From the NCBI GenBank assembly GCA_902805475.1, contig CADCSX010000003.1:3720001-3784000 (forward strand): a stretch of DNA of 64,000 nt. The letters are read 5' to 3'. This DNA comes from Entonaema liquescens (Eukaryota; Ascomycota; Sordariomycetes; Xylariales; Xylariaceae). The notes under the pieces were generated by a model that ran no database searches, had not been told where the DNA came from, and saw nothing but the letters and a program-made list of their open reading frames with translations. Each line of letters begins with the position of its first letter. The stretch's first letter is position 1. Made by a program: the position numbers and the translations under genes. This document shows positions 22,549 through 33,979 of this stretch, one piece after another.

Positions 22549-25294
22549 ATGGCACAGCCATCTTATAATACCTTTGGATCAGCTGATTCAAAGAGCTCCA
22601 AACTGAAGGAGAATGTTGATTCGTTACCTATACATTACGGTAAGGAGTATTCGCCGAGGAGAAAACAGGATGGCAGGCCATCCGATGCCGATTACTTCCT
22701 CCTCAAGGTTTCTGCTCTCATCTCAGCTATTTGGGTATTCTGTGTGCTTGCCTATACTCTCTTCGTACAGCGAGCGCCTCCTCAACCCGAGCTTGAAGAT
22801 GTTAGGGGCACTTCATTCTTAGATCATGAGGCCCCCATCAGCGCATTCACGGGCAAATCATTCCTGAGACATAACATCCCTTTTATCGATATCCCAGATT
22901 CGCTTATACAAGATGTCTACTACTACAGGTGGACGTCCATACAGCGTAATCTTCGTTACATCAGGGCTGGAACAGGTTATATGTGTACCGAGTTTGTTCA
23001 ACCCGTAGGCTACGGCAAGGCTTTCGGTTCTATCGATGCCGCAGCTGGCCACCAGATTGACGAGTCAAGATGGTTGAGAGATACCTTCTACGGAGATGAC
23101 TACATCCATCTCTATACCCGTGGCCCAGCCGATGCGCTACAGTATACCCAATGGATCCTCGACGCTGCGAGTCGCCGCGCCATGGTGACTGGTGACACAC
23201 AATATCTCGCCGCCCAGCTCGATGATATGATCCGTATATGGCATGAATGGGATCACGTGTACGACAAGACAGCAGGCTTATATTACTATCAGCCAGTCTG
23301 GGATGCGCAAGAATTATCCTTACCGGGCTTTATCGCTGATCCTAATGGCACTGATTGGACCCTTAGAAAGGACGGCCCTGATACCTTCAGGCCCAGTCAT
23401 AATGCCTATATGGTCGCAAATGCTAGGGCAATAGCCCGAGCTGCCCGCCTGGCCCGCGACGGGTTTCGTGAGGTTCAGTTTTCCATTTTGGCTGACAGTC
23501 TCGAAGAGGCCATGTACAAGAGGATGTGGGCCCCCGAGCAGGAATTTTTCATGGACATTATACGTCCCAACAATCCTAACTTGACACGACTTACCGGAAG
23601 GGAGCAAGTCGGTCTATTCCCGTATCGATTCGGCATTGGTCTTAACAAATCGTACGCACAGCCAGCTATCGACGCCATGTTCGATACAGAAGGGTTTTTA
23701 GCCCCTTACGGCCCAACAACCTTGGAGATACGAGATCCATGGTTCATGGCTACTAGGCCAAATGATTACTGTATGTCGAAGTTCTATCTAGTTTATGCTC
23801 TAATTTATTGACTATTCATAGGCTGTTACTGGAATGGTATGTCCTGGCCGTATTCAACGGGACATACTCTCAAGTCTCTCGCAGCCATATATCGCTCTGG
23901 GACTACCAACGTTACCGCAGAGCAGTACTTGCAGTATCTCCAGACTTATGCGAGAACTCAACAGAAGAACGGCCATCCTTATGTTGCGGAATCTCACTAT
24001 CCCTTATTGGATGCTTGGAGTGCCGATGGTTGGAACCATTCAGAGCATTACGACCACTCCACTAATAATGACGATGTTATAACCGGCTTACTTGGGATAA
24101 TACCACAGCAAGATGATAAACTTGAGATTTACCCTATCGTCCCGAAGAACTGGACTTACTTTGCCCTCGAAAACTTGTCGTATCATGGACACTTGATAAC
24201 CGTACTCTACGATAAATATGGGTCACGGTACAAAGTTGGACATGGCCTGACTGTTTATGTCGATGGCAAGAAAGTCCATCATGGCACTGGGAAGCATGTT
24301 ATAATACATATCCCACCACCGATATTACCAGGTGATGCGTTGATTAACATTGCAGGTTAGTATTGATCGTTCCTTTATCTTCTACTCCCCTTCACCAGGT
24401 TGTTTGCATCTTATCCGTGGCCTGTATTTCTTCGAGTGATTTATATTAAGATCATACCTGACTGATATAGCAAACCCCGCTGGTCCTGGTCAGTACCCAA
24501 CAGCTGATGCGACATACACAAATTCTGGTGACTTCCAATTCAAGGCAATTGACGGTGTTTTGTTCTATGACTCGATCCCGGATAATCGATGGACAAACTA
24601 CGGGTCGCCAAATCGAAATGACACGCTCACAATTACATTTGCTCGACCGAGAAACGTATCTTCTGTCACGCTCGCGTTGTTTTCAGATGTTGTGAGAGGC
24701 GGAGGCGTAGATGTACCAGCACGTATAGAGGTGTACGGTTCCACCGGTCTTTTGGCAGCGGTCAATGATTCCTCTAGCCTACTGCCTAACGACCGTAATG
24801 AAATAACCTTTGACCAAGTCGAGACACAATTCCTAGCCGTTAATCTGTTCCGGAAGTCGTCGCACCTCTGGGTTGGTATCTGCGAACTGGAAGTCTGGAC
24901 GCCGCCCGTCTCTGGTCCGACCTATCATGCAGTCGATGCTTACCTTACCGGGCAAGGCACGCGTGTCGTCTTTGATATTGGCTCAACTGCCACTGGGAAT
25001 GGGGGCGTCGTCGGAGGACTTGGTACGGACAGCAATGTGGCCTTTTCGGGAATTATGTCTAGTGGTGGTCGGACCTCTTTAGTACTCACCTACTCGAATG
25101 CTGGCAATACGACAGTAGGACTAAGCGTCGAGGTTAATCAGGTGCCACAGGCAAGCCTGAGTCTTCCACCTAGTGGGGGACGATATGTCAACACTACAGC
25201 TACCGTGGTATTGGCTTCGGGAAAGAACTACATTAGCTTGAGGGGCGGCTCAGAGGATGCAAACATAAGGATTGAGACTTTAGATGTATTCTGA
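22549..25294 (+). CDS. Membrane-anchored six-hairpin glycoside hydrolase (MGH1/GH63-like)
   Basis: Three exons, 22,549-23,770, 23,822-24,355 and 24,471-25,294, with introns of 51 and 115 nt (both phase 1), give 859 residues. Residues about 1-49 are cytosolic and charged, about 50-73 are one transmembrane helix (LLKVSALISAIWVFCVLAYT), and the remainder is lumenal or extracellular with many N-glycosylation sites, so a type II membrane enzyme is expected. The central part has the (alpha/alpha)6 pattern of mannosylglycerate-hydrolase-like glycosidases (RWTSIQRNLRY, QIDESRWLRD, WDAQELSLPG, YWNGMSWPYST, DGWNHSEHYD). The C-terminal 270 residues start with a galactose-binding-like beta domain (RWTNYGS, LWVGICELEVW). 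The substrate is unknown. The start was chosen because it gives a normal cytosolic tail and a real ATG. Confidence 0.87.
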
Positions 25295-25896
25295 TATTGC
25301 CGATATAATCTTATATTATAGTATATTTACTCGTTGCATGTCTTGCTCTGGGTTACGTCTGTCTAGTTATAACGGTGTGGCCTCTGCATTCAGCAGTCTA
25401 CCCGATAAGGAACAAATGATTTAAACCCTTATGTGATGTAAATAATAAGTATATACTACCCTTTGTCGGCATGGACAGTCGATTTACACATGTAAAGAGA
25501 CCATCTACACAAGTTACTGGTAGGTATACAACTAAAAGGCCACTTCTAGAAAGTCCAAAACCGTCTCTTTTCTACGATGCCCATTTTTAATAGAGAGGCA
25601 TTGATGTAACTCCAAAGTGTAGAACTGGTCAATCATTAAAAATCCACGGGCTCATATGCGGGTATTGATATTTTCTAACTCTCGAACGTCCCTTTAGTAT
25701 GTGGATACTTGAGTTCACTCGACAGTGGTGAGGTCATGATGTCCAGCGCTTTTTATACTTGGCGTCATGTAGACGTGGTCGCCCGGAGGTTAATAAATAT
25801 TCAAGACATGACAAAATAAGAAATGGCAAAATTAATACAACTCGCATTTTTTCTTTCTTATCTTACCTGGTCTCTTGAGGTGAGCGGATAGTCGAG
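25295..25896. other. Intergenic region
   Basis: 3' region of the glycoside hydrolase gene and upstream region of the broken kinase gene. No gene, repeat or clear promoter element was seen. Confidence 0.6.
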
Positions 25897-26610
25897 ATGC
25901 GCCAAGACGAACTCTCACAGCACCTTGCGAACCGCGTCGTGCACCACCATAAGAAGATACCTTTCAAGAAGAATGGTAGACAGCGAACGAAGCGTTGCAT
26001 CATTGCGCTCGCTGGCGGACCTGGGAGCGGTAAATCTACCCTCACGGCCGCCATCGCCGATAAGGTATCGGTACAACACGTCAAGTGCTAAGTAAGATCT
26101 ATTGAAGGCTTTATGAAGCCAAAATCACAACTCTCCGAGGATCAGATGAAGAGAAGGGGAGCGATCGAGACATTTGACGGCCAGGCGGTGTTAGATATGT
26201 TCAGAACCTTGCGCGAGCGAGGACCAGGACACGAGTTTCGTGCGCCGAGCTTCGACGAAGAAAAACTCGATCCGGTCCCGGATGACCAGCTCATCGAGAC
26301 TGATACCGAAGCCATCATTTTCGAAGGCATATATCTCCTGGCAGACAGGGAACCTTGGAGCGGGATCGAAGAACTGGTGGATGAGAAGTGGTACGTCCAC
26401 GTGCGGCCAGAGCTGAGTAGGGAACGGGTTGCTACTAGAAGAACGGACAAAGGTATCTGTAAGACGAGGGAAGAGGCATTCAAACAATACGACGAGTCAG
26501 ATGGTCTCAATAATGAGTTCATCGCTAAACATAGGTATCATACGGATATCATTATTGAAAATAACGAGGAAATGTCGTTGAAAGAGCCGGATGGCAGAGA
26601 GATTAGATAG
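25897..26610 (+). pseudogene. Uridine-kinase-like P-loop kinase, interrupted by TAA
   Basis: One continuous frame encodes a P-loop kinase of the phosphoribulokinase/uridine kinase superfamily (yeast Yfh7-like), broken by an in-frame TAA at 26,089-26,091. Before it lies the Walker A motif GGPGSGKST (residues about 42-50). After it come a segment equivalent to the substrate-binding DGFH region (here IEGFMKPKSQL), RRGAIETFDG, the FEGIYLL strand and an ERVATRR arginine motif. The linker between Walker A and the DGF region is shorter than usual and contains the stop. No GT-AG pair in matching phase removes it. The usual MDGFH is changed to IEGFM. Decay of a real gene is the likely reading; an unusual intron or a consensus error is the alternative. 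Confidence 0.68.
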
Positions 26611-26633
26611 TGTCACGATAGTTTGTGTAATTA

Positions 26634-26672
26634 TATAAAAATAAAAATAAAAATAAAAATAAAAAAATAAAA
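26634..26672 (+). repeat. AAAAT-type microsatellite
   Basis: Repeated AAAAT units followed by A runs, 24 nt after the kinase stop codon. Confidence 0.85.
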
Positions 26673-26896
26673 AAAGAGGCTGAATCTTGAAGTCGAGATA
26701 GAAGTTTTATTGTTATTACCTATGTATGCGCTTTTAGATACTTGGGTCTATGAGAAAGGTACATCTTGGAAGAACTGTGATTGCGTCGCATTGGGGCCTG
26801 GATATTTCAAGTTCAGCTAGGTGGTACATCTACATCTGTGAGTCCGTGCGTTAGAGCGAAGGAACCTTAACCCTGCAGGAAACCTTGTATACACAG

Positions 26897-26931
26897 TGCA
26901 TGTTTGAGTTAGCGGGTAACTCAAACATGCA
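26897..26931. repeat. Perfect hairpin, 15-bp arms and 5-nt loop
   Basis: TGCATGTTTGAGTTA, loop GCGGG, then TAACTCAAACATGCA. It lies about 290 bp downstream of the kinase remnant and 350 bp before spf1. The two arms are identical, so it is either recent or kept. No flanking duplication was seen. Confidence 0.8.
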
Positions 26932-27279
26932 TATGTGGTTTGTGCAACGGCGAGAGAGGTACATAACCTATGTTAAACTAACTCTAAGCAGCTGCGATGT
27001 GTTCAATCAGTTGCCAACACTTGTCATAAACTCTAGTTGCCACACGTCATCTCGATTTTCCGAGTTCAACAATTTCCGTGCCATACCTTTAGGTAGTACA
27101 CCAAATCTTCGAAATATTGGTGTCCTTTTCCATTTTCGCTCTTTTTTGCCCACTCAACGTTGGACGTGTTAAGTGCTGCTTTACCTAACCGCCCACGTAC
27201 CATTGATAATAAGGGAGCAAACCGAATCTATTAAGTCTTTTCGACGACTTATGGGATCACCGAGAGGCCCGGTGTTATA

Positions 27280-30200
27280 ATGGCTCTCGTCGACAATCCC
27301 CAGATTCAGAGCGCCGAGTTGCTCAAGCCGCTCCCCTCTACCTTCACACATATGTCGCTCCCTTTGCCATAATATGGCCCGTCTTCGCCCGCTATTTCTA
27401 TACTCCCGAACTATACGCCAAGCATATTGGTTCATCTGAATGGACTTTTGTCTGGTGTGGTACCATTATCACCTTGCAAAGCTTGGTTTGGCTTAGCACA
27501 AACTGGAGCGTCAATCTCAGAGCTCTCTTCACCTCGAGGAAAGCAAGCGGCATTGAAGATGCCCAGTTAATTAAGGTCATTCCCATAGCCAATGCCGGCT
27601 CAGCCGACATATGCAAACTTACTCGCGATAAGGTATATGTTCTTCCCCTTCATGCTGTTCACTCTACTTTTTCTAACCGCCTCGTGCGCTCCAGGTTGGC
27701 GATAAGACGAACCTCTCTTTCTTATTTCAGAAGCGTCGTTTTCTCTATGACCCTGCCAAGAAATCTTTTAGTCCTTTGACCTACGAGATCGATGCCGAGC
27801 CAAAACCCAAGATCGGCAAATTTCAAAAGTCGACCGGTATCTCTTCTCAAGCAGAACTCACCAAACTTGAGCAATATTATGGGCCCAATACTTTTGATAT
27901 TCCCGTCCCTACCTTTGGCGAGCTCTTCCGGGAGCACGCCGTTGCCCCCTTCTTTGTCTTCCAGGTCTTCTGCGTTGGTCTTTGGATGCTAGACGAGTAC
28001 TGGTACTACTCTCTATTTACTCTCTTTATGCTTGTCGCATTCGAGAGCACCGTGGTCTGGCAACGACAACGCACCTTGACCGAATTCCGAGGCATGAGCA
28101 TTAAGCCGTATGATATGTGGGTGTACCGATTGGGCAAGTGGATTGAGCTCGAGAGCGACAAGCTGCTTCCGGGAGACCTTGTTTCCGTTGGCCGAACTAA
28201 AGAGGATAGCGGTGTAGCATGCGATATGCTTCTGGTAGAGGGCACAGCTATTGTTAACGAGGCCATGCTTTCAGGAGAGAGCACACCCTTATTGAAGGAT
28301 TCGATACAGCTTAGACCCGCGGATGCTTCCATCGATACCGAGGGACTCGACAAGAATGCCTTTCTCTGGGGTGGCACCAAAGTCTTGCAGATCACCCATG
28401 GTAACCCCGATGAGGAGAAGCCTAAGCTTGCCTCAGGTGTTCCGCCGCCTCCTGACAATGGCGCTATGGCCATCGTTATGAAGACTGGTTTCGAGACGTC
28501 ACAGGGCAGCTTGGTTCGCACCATGATTTACTCAACGGAGCGTGTTTCTGCAAACAATGCCGAAGCCTTGTTTTTCATCCTCTTCCTCCTTATCTTTGCA
28601 CTGGCTGCTTCGTGGTATGTATGGGACGAGGGTGTCAAAAAGGACCGCAAGAGGTCCAAGCTACTTCTCGACTGTGTCTTGATCGTTACCAGCGTTGTGC
28701 CTCCCGAGCTCCCCATGGAACTCAGCTTGGCAGTCAATACTAGTTTGGCAGCCCTGGCTAAGTTCGCCATCTTTTGTACCGAACCTTTCCGTATCCCCTT
28801 TGCCGGCCGTATCGACGTAGCTTGCTTTGACAAGACCGGTACATTGACTGGCGAGGACCTTGTCGTCGAAGGTATCGCGGGACTTGGACTTGGCCACACT
28901 GGCACAGACACGCCTCGCGAGTTTGATGGCGCTCATAGTCATCTAACCTCTGTTAAGGACGCTGGAATGGAAACAACCGTTGTGCTAGCTAGCGCTCATG
29001 CTCTTGTTAAACTCGAAGACGGTGAAATTGTGGGTGACCCTATGGAAAAGGCTACTCTCGCTGCTCTCGGCTGGGGCCTAGGCAAAAACGATACTCTCGC
29101 CGCGAAGCCTGCCGTTACGGCTGCGGGTGGTACTGCAGGTGCTGTTCAAATCAAGCGACGCTTCCAATTTTCGTCCGCTTTGAAGCGCCAGAGTTCGGTC
29201 GCTTCAGTGAATACTGTCGATCCTAAGACTGGAAATAAGATACGCGGTACCTTTGTGAGTGTGAAGGGTGCCCCAGAAACCATTATGAGGATGCTTGTTA
29301 CCATCCCCAAGGATTACGAAGAGACCTATAAATACTTCACGCGACGTGGTTCCCGAGTGCTTGCTCTCGCCTACAAGCAATTAACGTACGATAGCGAGCT
29401 CGGCTCTGGCAAAATCAACGATTTGAAGCGCGAACAAGTCGAGGCTGATCTTACTTTTGCTGGCTTTCTAGTCCTCCAGTGCCCATTGAAGGATGATGCA
29501 AAGCAAGCTGTGCAAATGTTGAATGAGAGCAGCCATCGTGTCGTCATGATCACGGGAGACAATCCGCTCACCGCTGTACATGTCGCAAGGGAGGTTGAGA
29601 TTGTGGATCGTGATGTTCTCATTTTGGACGCTCCAGAACAAAACCACGGAGGGGAAAAGCTAGTATGGCGCAGCGTTGACGACAGGACCAATATCGAAGT
29701 TGACGCGTCGAAACCAATCGACCCTGAGATCATCAAATCCAAGGATATCTGCGTTACCGGATATGCGCTAGCCAAATTCAAGGACAATAAAGATGCTTGG
29801 CGTTCCTTGCTCCGTCATACCTGGGTTTATGCTCGTGTGTCCCCGAAGCAAAAGGAGGAAATCCTCTTGGGCTTGAAGGATATGGGTTACTTCACGCTGA
29901 TGGCTGGCGACGGGACCAACGATGTTGGGGCTCTAAAACAGGCTCACATCGGTGTCGCTCTTCTCAATGGCACACAGGAAGACCTGACAAGGATCGCAGA
30001 GCATTCGCGCAATACTAAGATGAAGGAGCTCTACCAGAAGCAGATTGACCTTATGAAACGATTCAACCAGCCCGCCCCTCCTGTTCCACCCATTATTGCT
30101 CATCTTTACCCCCCTGGTCCTTCTAACCCCCACTACGAAAAGGCGATGGAAAGAGAAGCACAGAAGCGAGGCATCAGCGTCGAAGAACTCGCGAAACTTA

Positions 30201-31361
30201 ATGGCACAAACATTGAAACGGTGACTAGTCCAGCAGCCCAGCAGCTGCTGAATCATGACCCCCGAACGGCTAAGCAACGAGAAGCGGCCAACAAGGCTGC
30301 CGGCTTTGCTGATAAGATGACAACTGCAATGATGGAGCAAGAGTTGGGCGGTGATGACGAGCCCCCAACCCTCAAGCTAGGTGATGCATCAGTCGCCGCG
30401 CCCTTTACTAGCAAATTGCGAAATGTTATCGCTGTCCCTAACATCATCCGACAAGGTCGTTGCACACTGGTTGCCACGATTCAGATGTACAAGATTCTGG
30501 CTCTCAACTGTCTCATTAGCGCCTACAGTCTTAGCGTTCTTTACCTCGAAGGTATCAAGTTTGGCGATGGACAGATCACTATCAGCGGAATGCTCATGAG
30601 TGTCTGTTTCTTGTCAATTTCCCGTGCGAAATCCGTCGAAGGACTGTCCAAGGAGAGACCACAGCCTAACATATTCAACTTCTATATCATTGGCTCTATC
30701 TTAGGCCAGTTTGCTGTCCATATCGTGACACTGATCTACATTGCCCGATTCTGCGAAAGGCTAGAACCGTAAGTTGCGAAAATATATACCGATTGGAACA
30801 TGTTGCTAATACTGTTATAGACGAGCCGAGATGGTTGACTTGGAGGCCGAGTTTAAACCGTCGCTACTCAACAGCGCAGTGTACCTCTTGCAGTTGATCC
30901 AACAGATCTCTACTTTTGCAGTTAACTACCAGGGAAGGCCATTCAGAGAGTCACTATCCGAGAACCGTGGTATGTATTGGGGTATCATCTCGGTTACTGG
31001 TATTGCGTTCGCCTGCTCGACGGAATTCTTCCCGGAGCTTAACGAGCAGATGAAGCTTGTAAAATTCACGGAAGAGTTTAAGACAACGATGACTGCAACT
31101 ATGGTGATCGATTACGCTGCTTGCTATGTCATCGAGGTGGTTCTCAAGTGGCTCTTTAGCGACTTCCGTCCTCGCGACATCGCGATACGCCGGCCAGATC
31201 AGAACGAACGCGAGAGGGTAAGAAAGGAAGCGGAGAAGGCAGTGAAGGACGCAGAAGAGGAGAAGAAGCAGGCAGAGAAGATAGCGGCGTTTGAGAGGAA
31301 ACTACAGGAACGAAAGCAGAAGCTCCGAGAGGCGACCCAAGCTGCCCGCGCTGCGAGGTAA
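27280..31361 (+). CDS. SPF1: P5A-type ATPase Spf1 (ER transmembrane-helix dislocase); frameshift near start
   Basis: Exons 27,280-27,632, 27,695-30,768 and 30,821-31,361 (introns 62 and 52 nt), about 1,322 residues if the frame is read through. The P-type ATPase signature DKTGTLTGE is at about residue 496, preceded by the P5A hallmark PPELPMELSLAVN. TGDNPLTA (about 737) and GDGTNDVGALK (about 855) follow. P5A ATPases sit in the ER membrane and remove mistargeted helices. The C-terminus ends in a charged coiled coil (RKEAEKAVKDAEEEKKQAEK). The N-terminus MALVDNPQIQSAELLKPLP is typical of the family, but the frame is lost at about 27,331-27,338 and would stop at 27,370. One added base in the C/T-rich run restores a conserved N-terminal segment. 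Everything downstream is intact. Confidence 0.9.
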
Positions 31362-32023
31362 TGCTTTATACGCTCTTGCTTCCAAAGGCATGCCGTTTCT
31401 ATATATAGGAGGTGGGTGGGATGTATCATGCATAGTTATGACATAGTAGACATATAGAAAGGAGCCTTGGTCCATAGAGAATCCCGCCTATTTTCTTCAG
31501 TAGTATTATCGTCAAAGTCAAAAGATGCGGCGTTGAGTGGTGATAAGGCGTAATACGGGATCGGGCAAACTTCGGGAGGAAAGTAAAGTTGTAGGTATAA
31601 TCGATTCGTATTCTATTCTACATATATCCGCCTCCGCTCTCTTCTTTTTTTGTTGGCTGATTCCTCTTTTGTGTTCAAAGGGGGGTTACGACTTACGACT
31701 TACATACACAAGTGTCTATAATTCCCAGTCGTTAGTAATCGATACCAATCCCGCTTTAGCCTAATCTGGACATTCCGACTGCTTACAAGACAAGAGACTA
31801 TCATGTCATATATATGCGTCTTACTTTCGTTCACTCGTCTTTGAAATAGTGGTGTGATACCAAATTGAGAGACAACTACTTCACTTTTTATTATTACTTT
31901 ATTTCTCTACTACGTGTTCTTTTCTTTTGCTATTCATTATAAATAGAAACAAGTCATCTTTGTTATCCAAGATTCGACTTAGACCCGCACCGGTTTATTG
32001 CTCGGCGTGCATAACATCATATC
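31362..32023. other. Intergenic region
   Basis: 3' region of spf1 and upstream region of the CofD-like gene, including pyrimidine-rich stretches at about 31,885-31,930 that fit a fungal 5' leader. No gene was seen. Confidence 0.6.
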
Positions 32024-33641
32024 ATGGACTCACGCTCGAGAGGCATTGTGGTCTTCGGAGGCGGCACTGCAACGAATAGTCTTGTCGATGTGTTCGAGAA
32101 CATCAGGGAGAGTCGGAATTGCTGGCTTAGCTACGTCATACCTATAAGTGATAACGGTGGAAGCTCATCCGAGTTGATACGCGTGTTCGGTGGTCCTGGT
32201 ATATATATATATACTCCTTTTTCAACCTCTTAGTTTCGCGTCTTTATCTCCAAGAGCTAATGATGGTGAAATAGGTATTGGCGATATTCGCAGTAAGTAA
32301 TAGGTCTCAACTTACATAGGAAATGAGGCTCTTCTGGCTGATATCTTCATCGCGTTGCCTTCTACAGGTCGTCTAGTGCGTCTGATCCCCGGGTCGGAAA
32401 CAGACGCGGAGCGAGCATCGCTTAAAGAGCTGTTTAATCACAGACTGTCATCTGACCCGACGAAAGCGCGGTTACAATGGCTTGACATAGTCGAGGGCCG
32501 AGACGAGCTTTGGACTAACATCTCGAGCGAGAAGCGCGAACTCATTCGTTCCGTGTTTAATGTCGTCAACCTGGAGATAAATAAACGGGCGAGGCCTAGT
32601 TCCGTGTTTAATTTCTCCAAGGCCAGTATTGGGAACTTGTTCTTGACTGGGTATGTATCTCTACTTTGTTTTCTTATAAAGTGTTTATAATATACCTATA
32701 TATATATCACACTACTCACCCCCCAACATAGAGGCCGCGTCTTTACCGGCTCCCTCGAATCAGCCATCTACCTACTCTCCACCATCTGCTGCATCCCACC
32801 CACCGTCTCCGCCCTCCCTGCCATCAACAGCAACTTTACGCACCACATCTCAGCGGGCCTAGCAGACGGGACGCAAATCACCGGCCAGAACTCCATCTCC
32901 CACCCCTCGGCCCCGACATCCCTCCCCGACGACGAACTCGGCGGCCTCAGCATCCGACGGGAGATGGAAGAGCACGACCGCATCGAGGACGCGACGCTAC
33001 CCGGCTCGCTGCCCACGCTGCGCAAGCAGTACATCAACTTCAGCAAGGCCGACGAGGAGGATCTCCCGGCCCCCATCGAGCGCATCTGGTACATCAATCC
33101 GTACGGGCACGAGATCTGGCCACTCGCGAACCCCAAGGTCCTCGATGCCGTGCGTCGCGCCGGCGCGGTAATCTACAGCATTGGAAGTTTGTACACGTCT
33201 ATCGTGCCGAGCCTGGTGCTGCGCGGGGTAGGGGCCGTGCTCGCGGACCCGGGGGTGCGGTACAAGGTGTTGATTTTGAACTCGAGTGTAGATCGGGAGA
33301 CTGGACCGAGTACGGCACCGTTGACGGCGATAGGATTTGTTAGGGCGATTGCGCGGGCGGCAGCACAGAGTCAGGGGGATTTTGCTATTGGCGACGAGAA
33401 GGGCACGGGTAAAGGGGAGGTGAATAAATATGTCACGCACCTGATCTACCTTGAAGGAGAGGGCGCGCCCAAGGTCAACAAGGAAGAGCTAGGTGCCTTA
33501 GGTATAGATTGCATTCGGGTCTACGGGAGGAGGGTAGACGGAATGCTCAAATACGACGAGGCGGGGTTGTCGAGGGCTCTCGAGGCCGTGCTTGGGAAAC
33601 CCGAGATGGCTAGAAGTCGTAGAAATACTAGTGGACAGTGA
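32024..33641 (+). CDS. CofD/YvcK-like (UPF0052) protein
   Basis: Four exons, 32,024-32,198, 32,275-32,292, 32,368-32,650 and 32,732-33,641, give 461 residues. Exon 2 is a micro-exon of only 18 nt (codes IGDIR with split codons at both ends). Family marks are FGGGTATNSL near the N-terminus, PISDNGGSSSELIR at about 40-53, the GDIRSRLVRL segment across exons 2-3, and SIGSLYTSIVPSL in the C-terminal half. Relatives are 2-phospho-L-lactate transferase (CofD), bacterial YvcK and the uncharacterised yeast protein YNL011C. The fungal protein presumably binds a nucleotide-type ligand, but its reaction is unknown. Residues about 215-270 form a family-variable insert. Confidence 0.88.
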
Positions 33642-33979
33642 GCCTGTTCGTATCTATATCATGGCATGGCGCTAGAATTGCACACCATAATATATATCAT
33701 AGCAAATATCGTCTTCGAACCTATATAATATGAGGGGGGATATCATGATATCATATCTTTTCATTTACTATCGTACATCTCTAGGTACTAAGTCTATCGC
33801 ATTTTCCCACGAGACAAGTAGTCGAGGCCAAGCCAGCCGCGGGTGCATATGAGTGTATGAGCATATGACCAAACATAATCTACATCATTCAAGCATACCC
33901 ATCGACTTTGCTTCTCCTTCGTAATTATTTGTGCGCACGTTAACTAACGCCAAGTTCTAGGTATCTAGATTACTGTAAT
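33642..33979. other. 3' intergenic region between convergent genes
   Basis: Shared downstream region of the CofD-like gene and malate dehydrogenase. It holds a short GATATCATGATATC palindrome near 33,739 and nothing else of note. Confidence 0.6.

Larger units (their letters stand above)
26611..27279. other. Intergenic region before spf1
   Basis: Contains an AAAAT microsatellite and a strong hairpin, listed separately, and the promoter of the P5A ATPase gene. A 95-codon plus-strand frame at 26,885-27,172 crosses the hairpin and is not protein-like. Confidence 0.6.
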
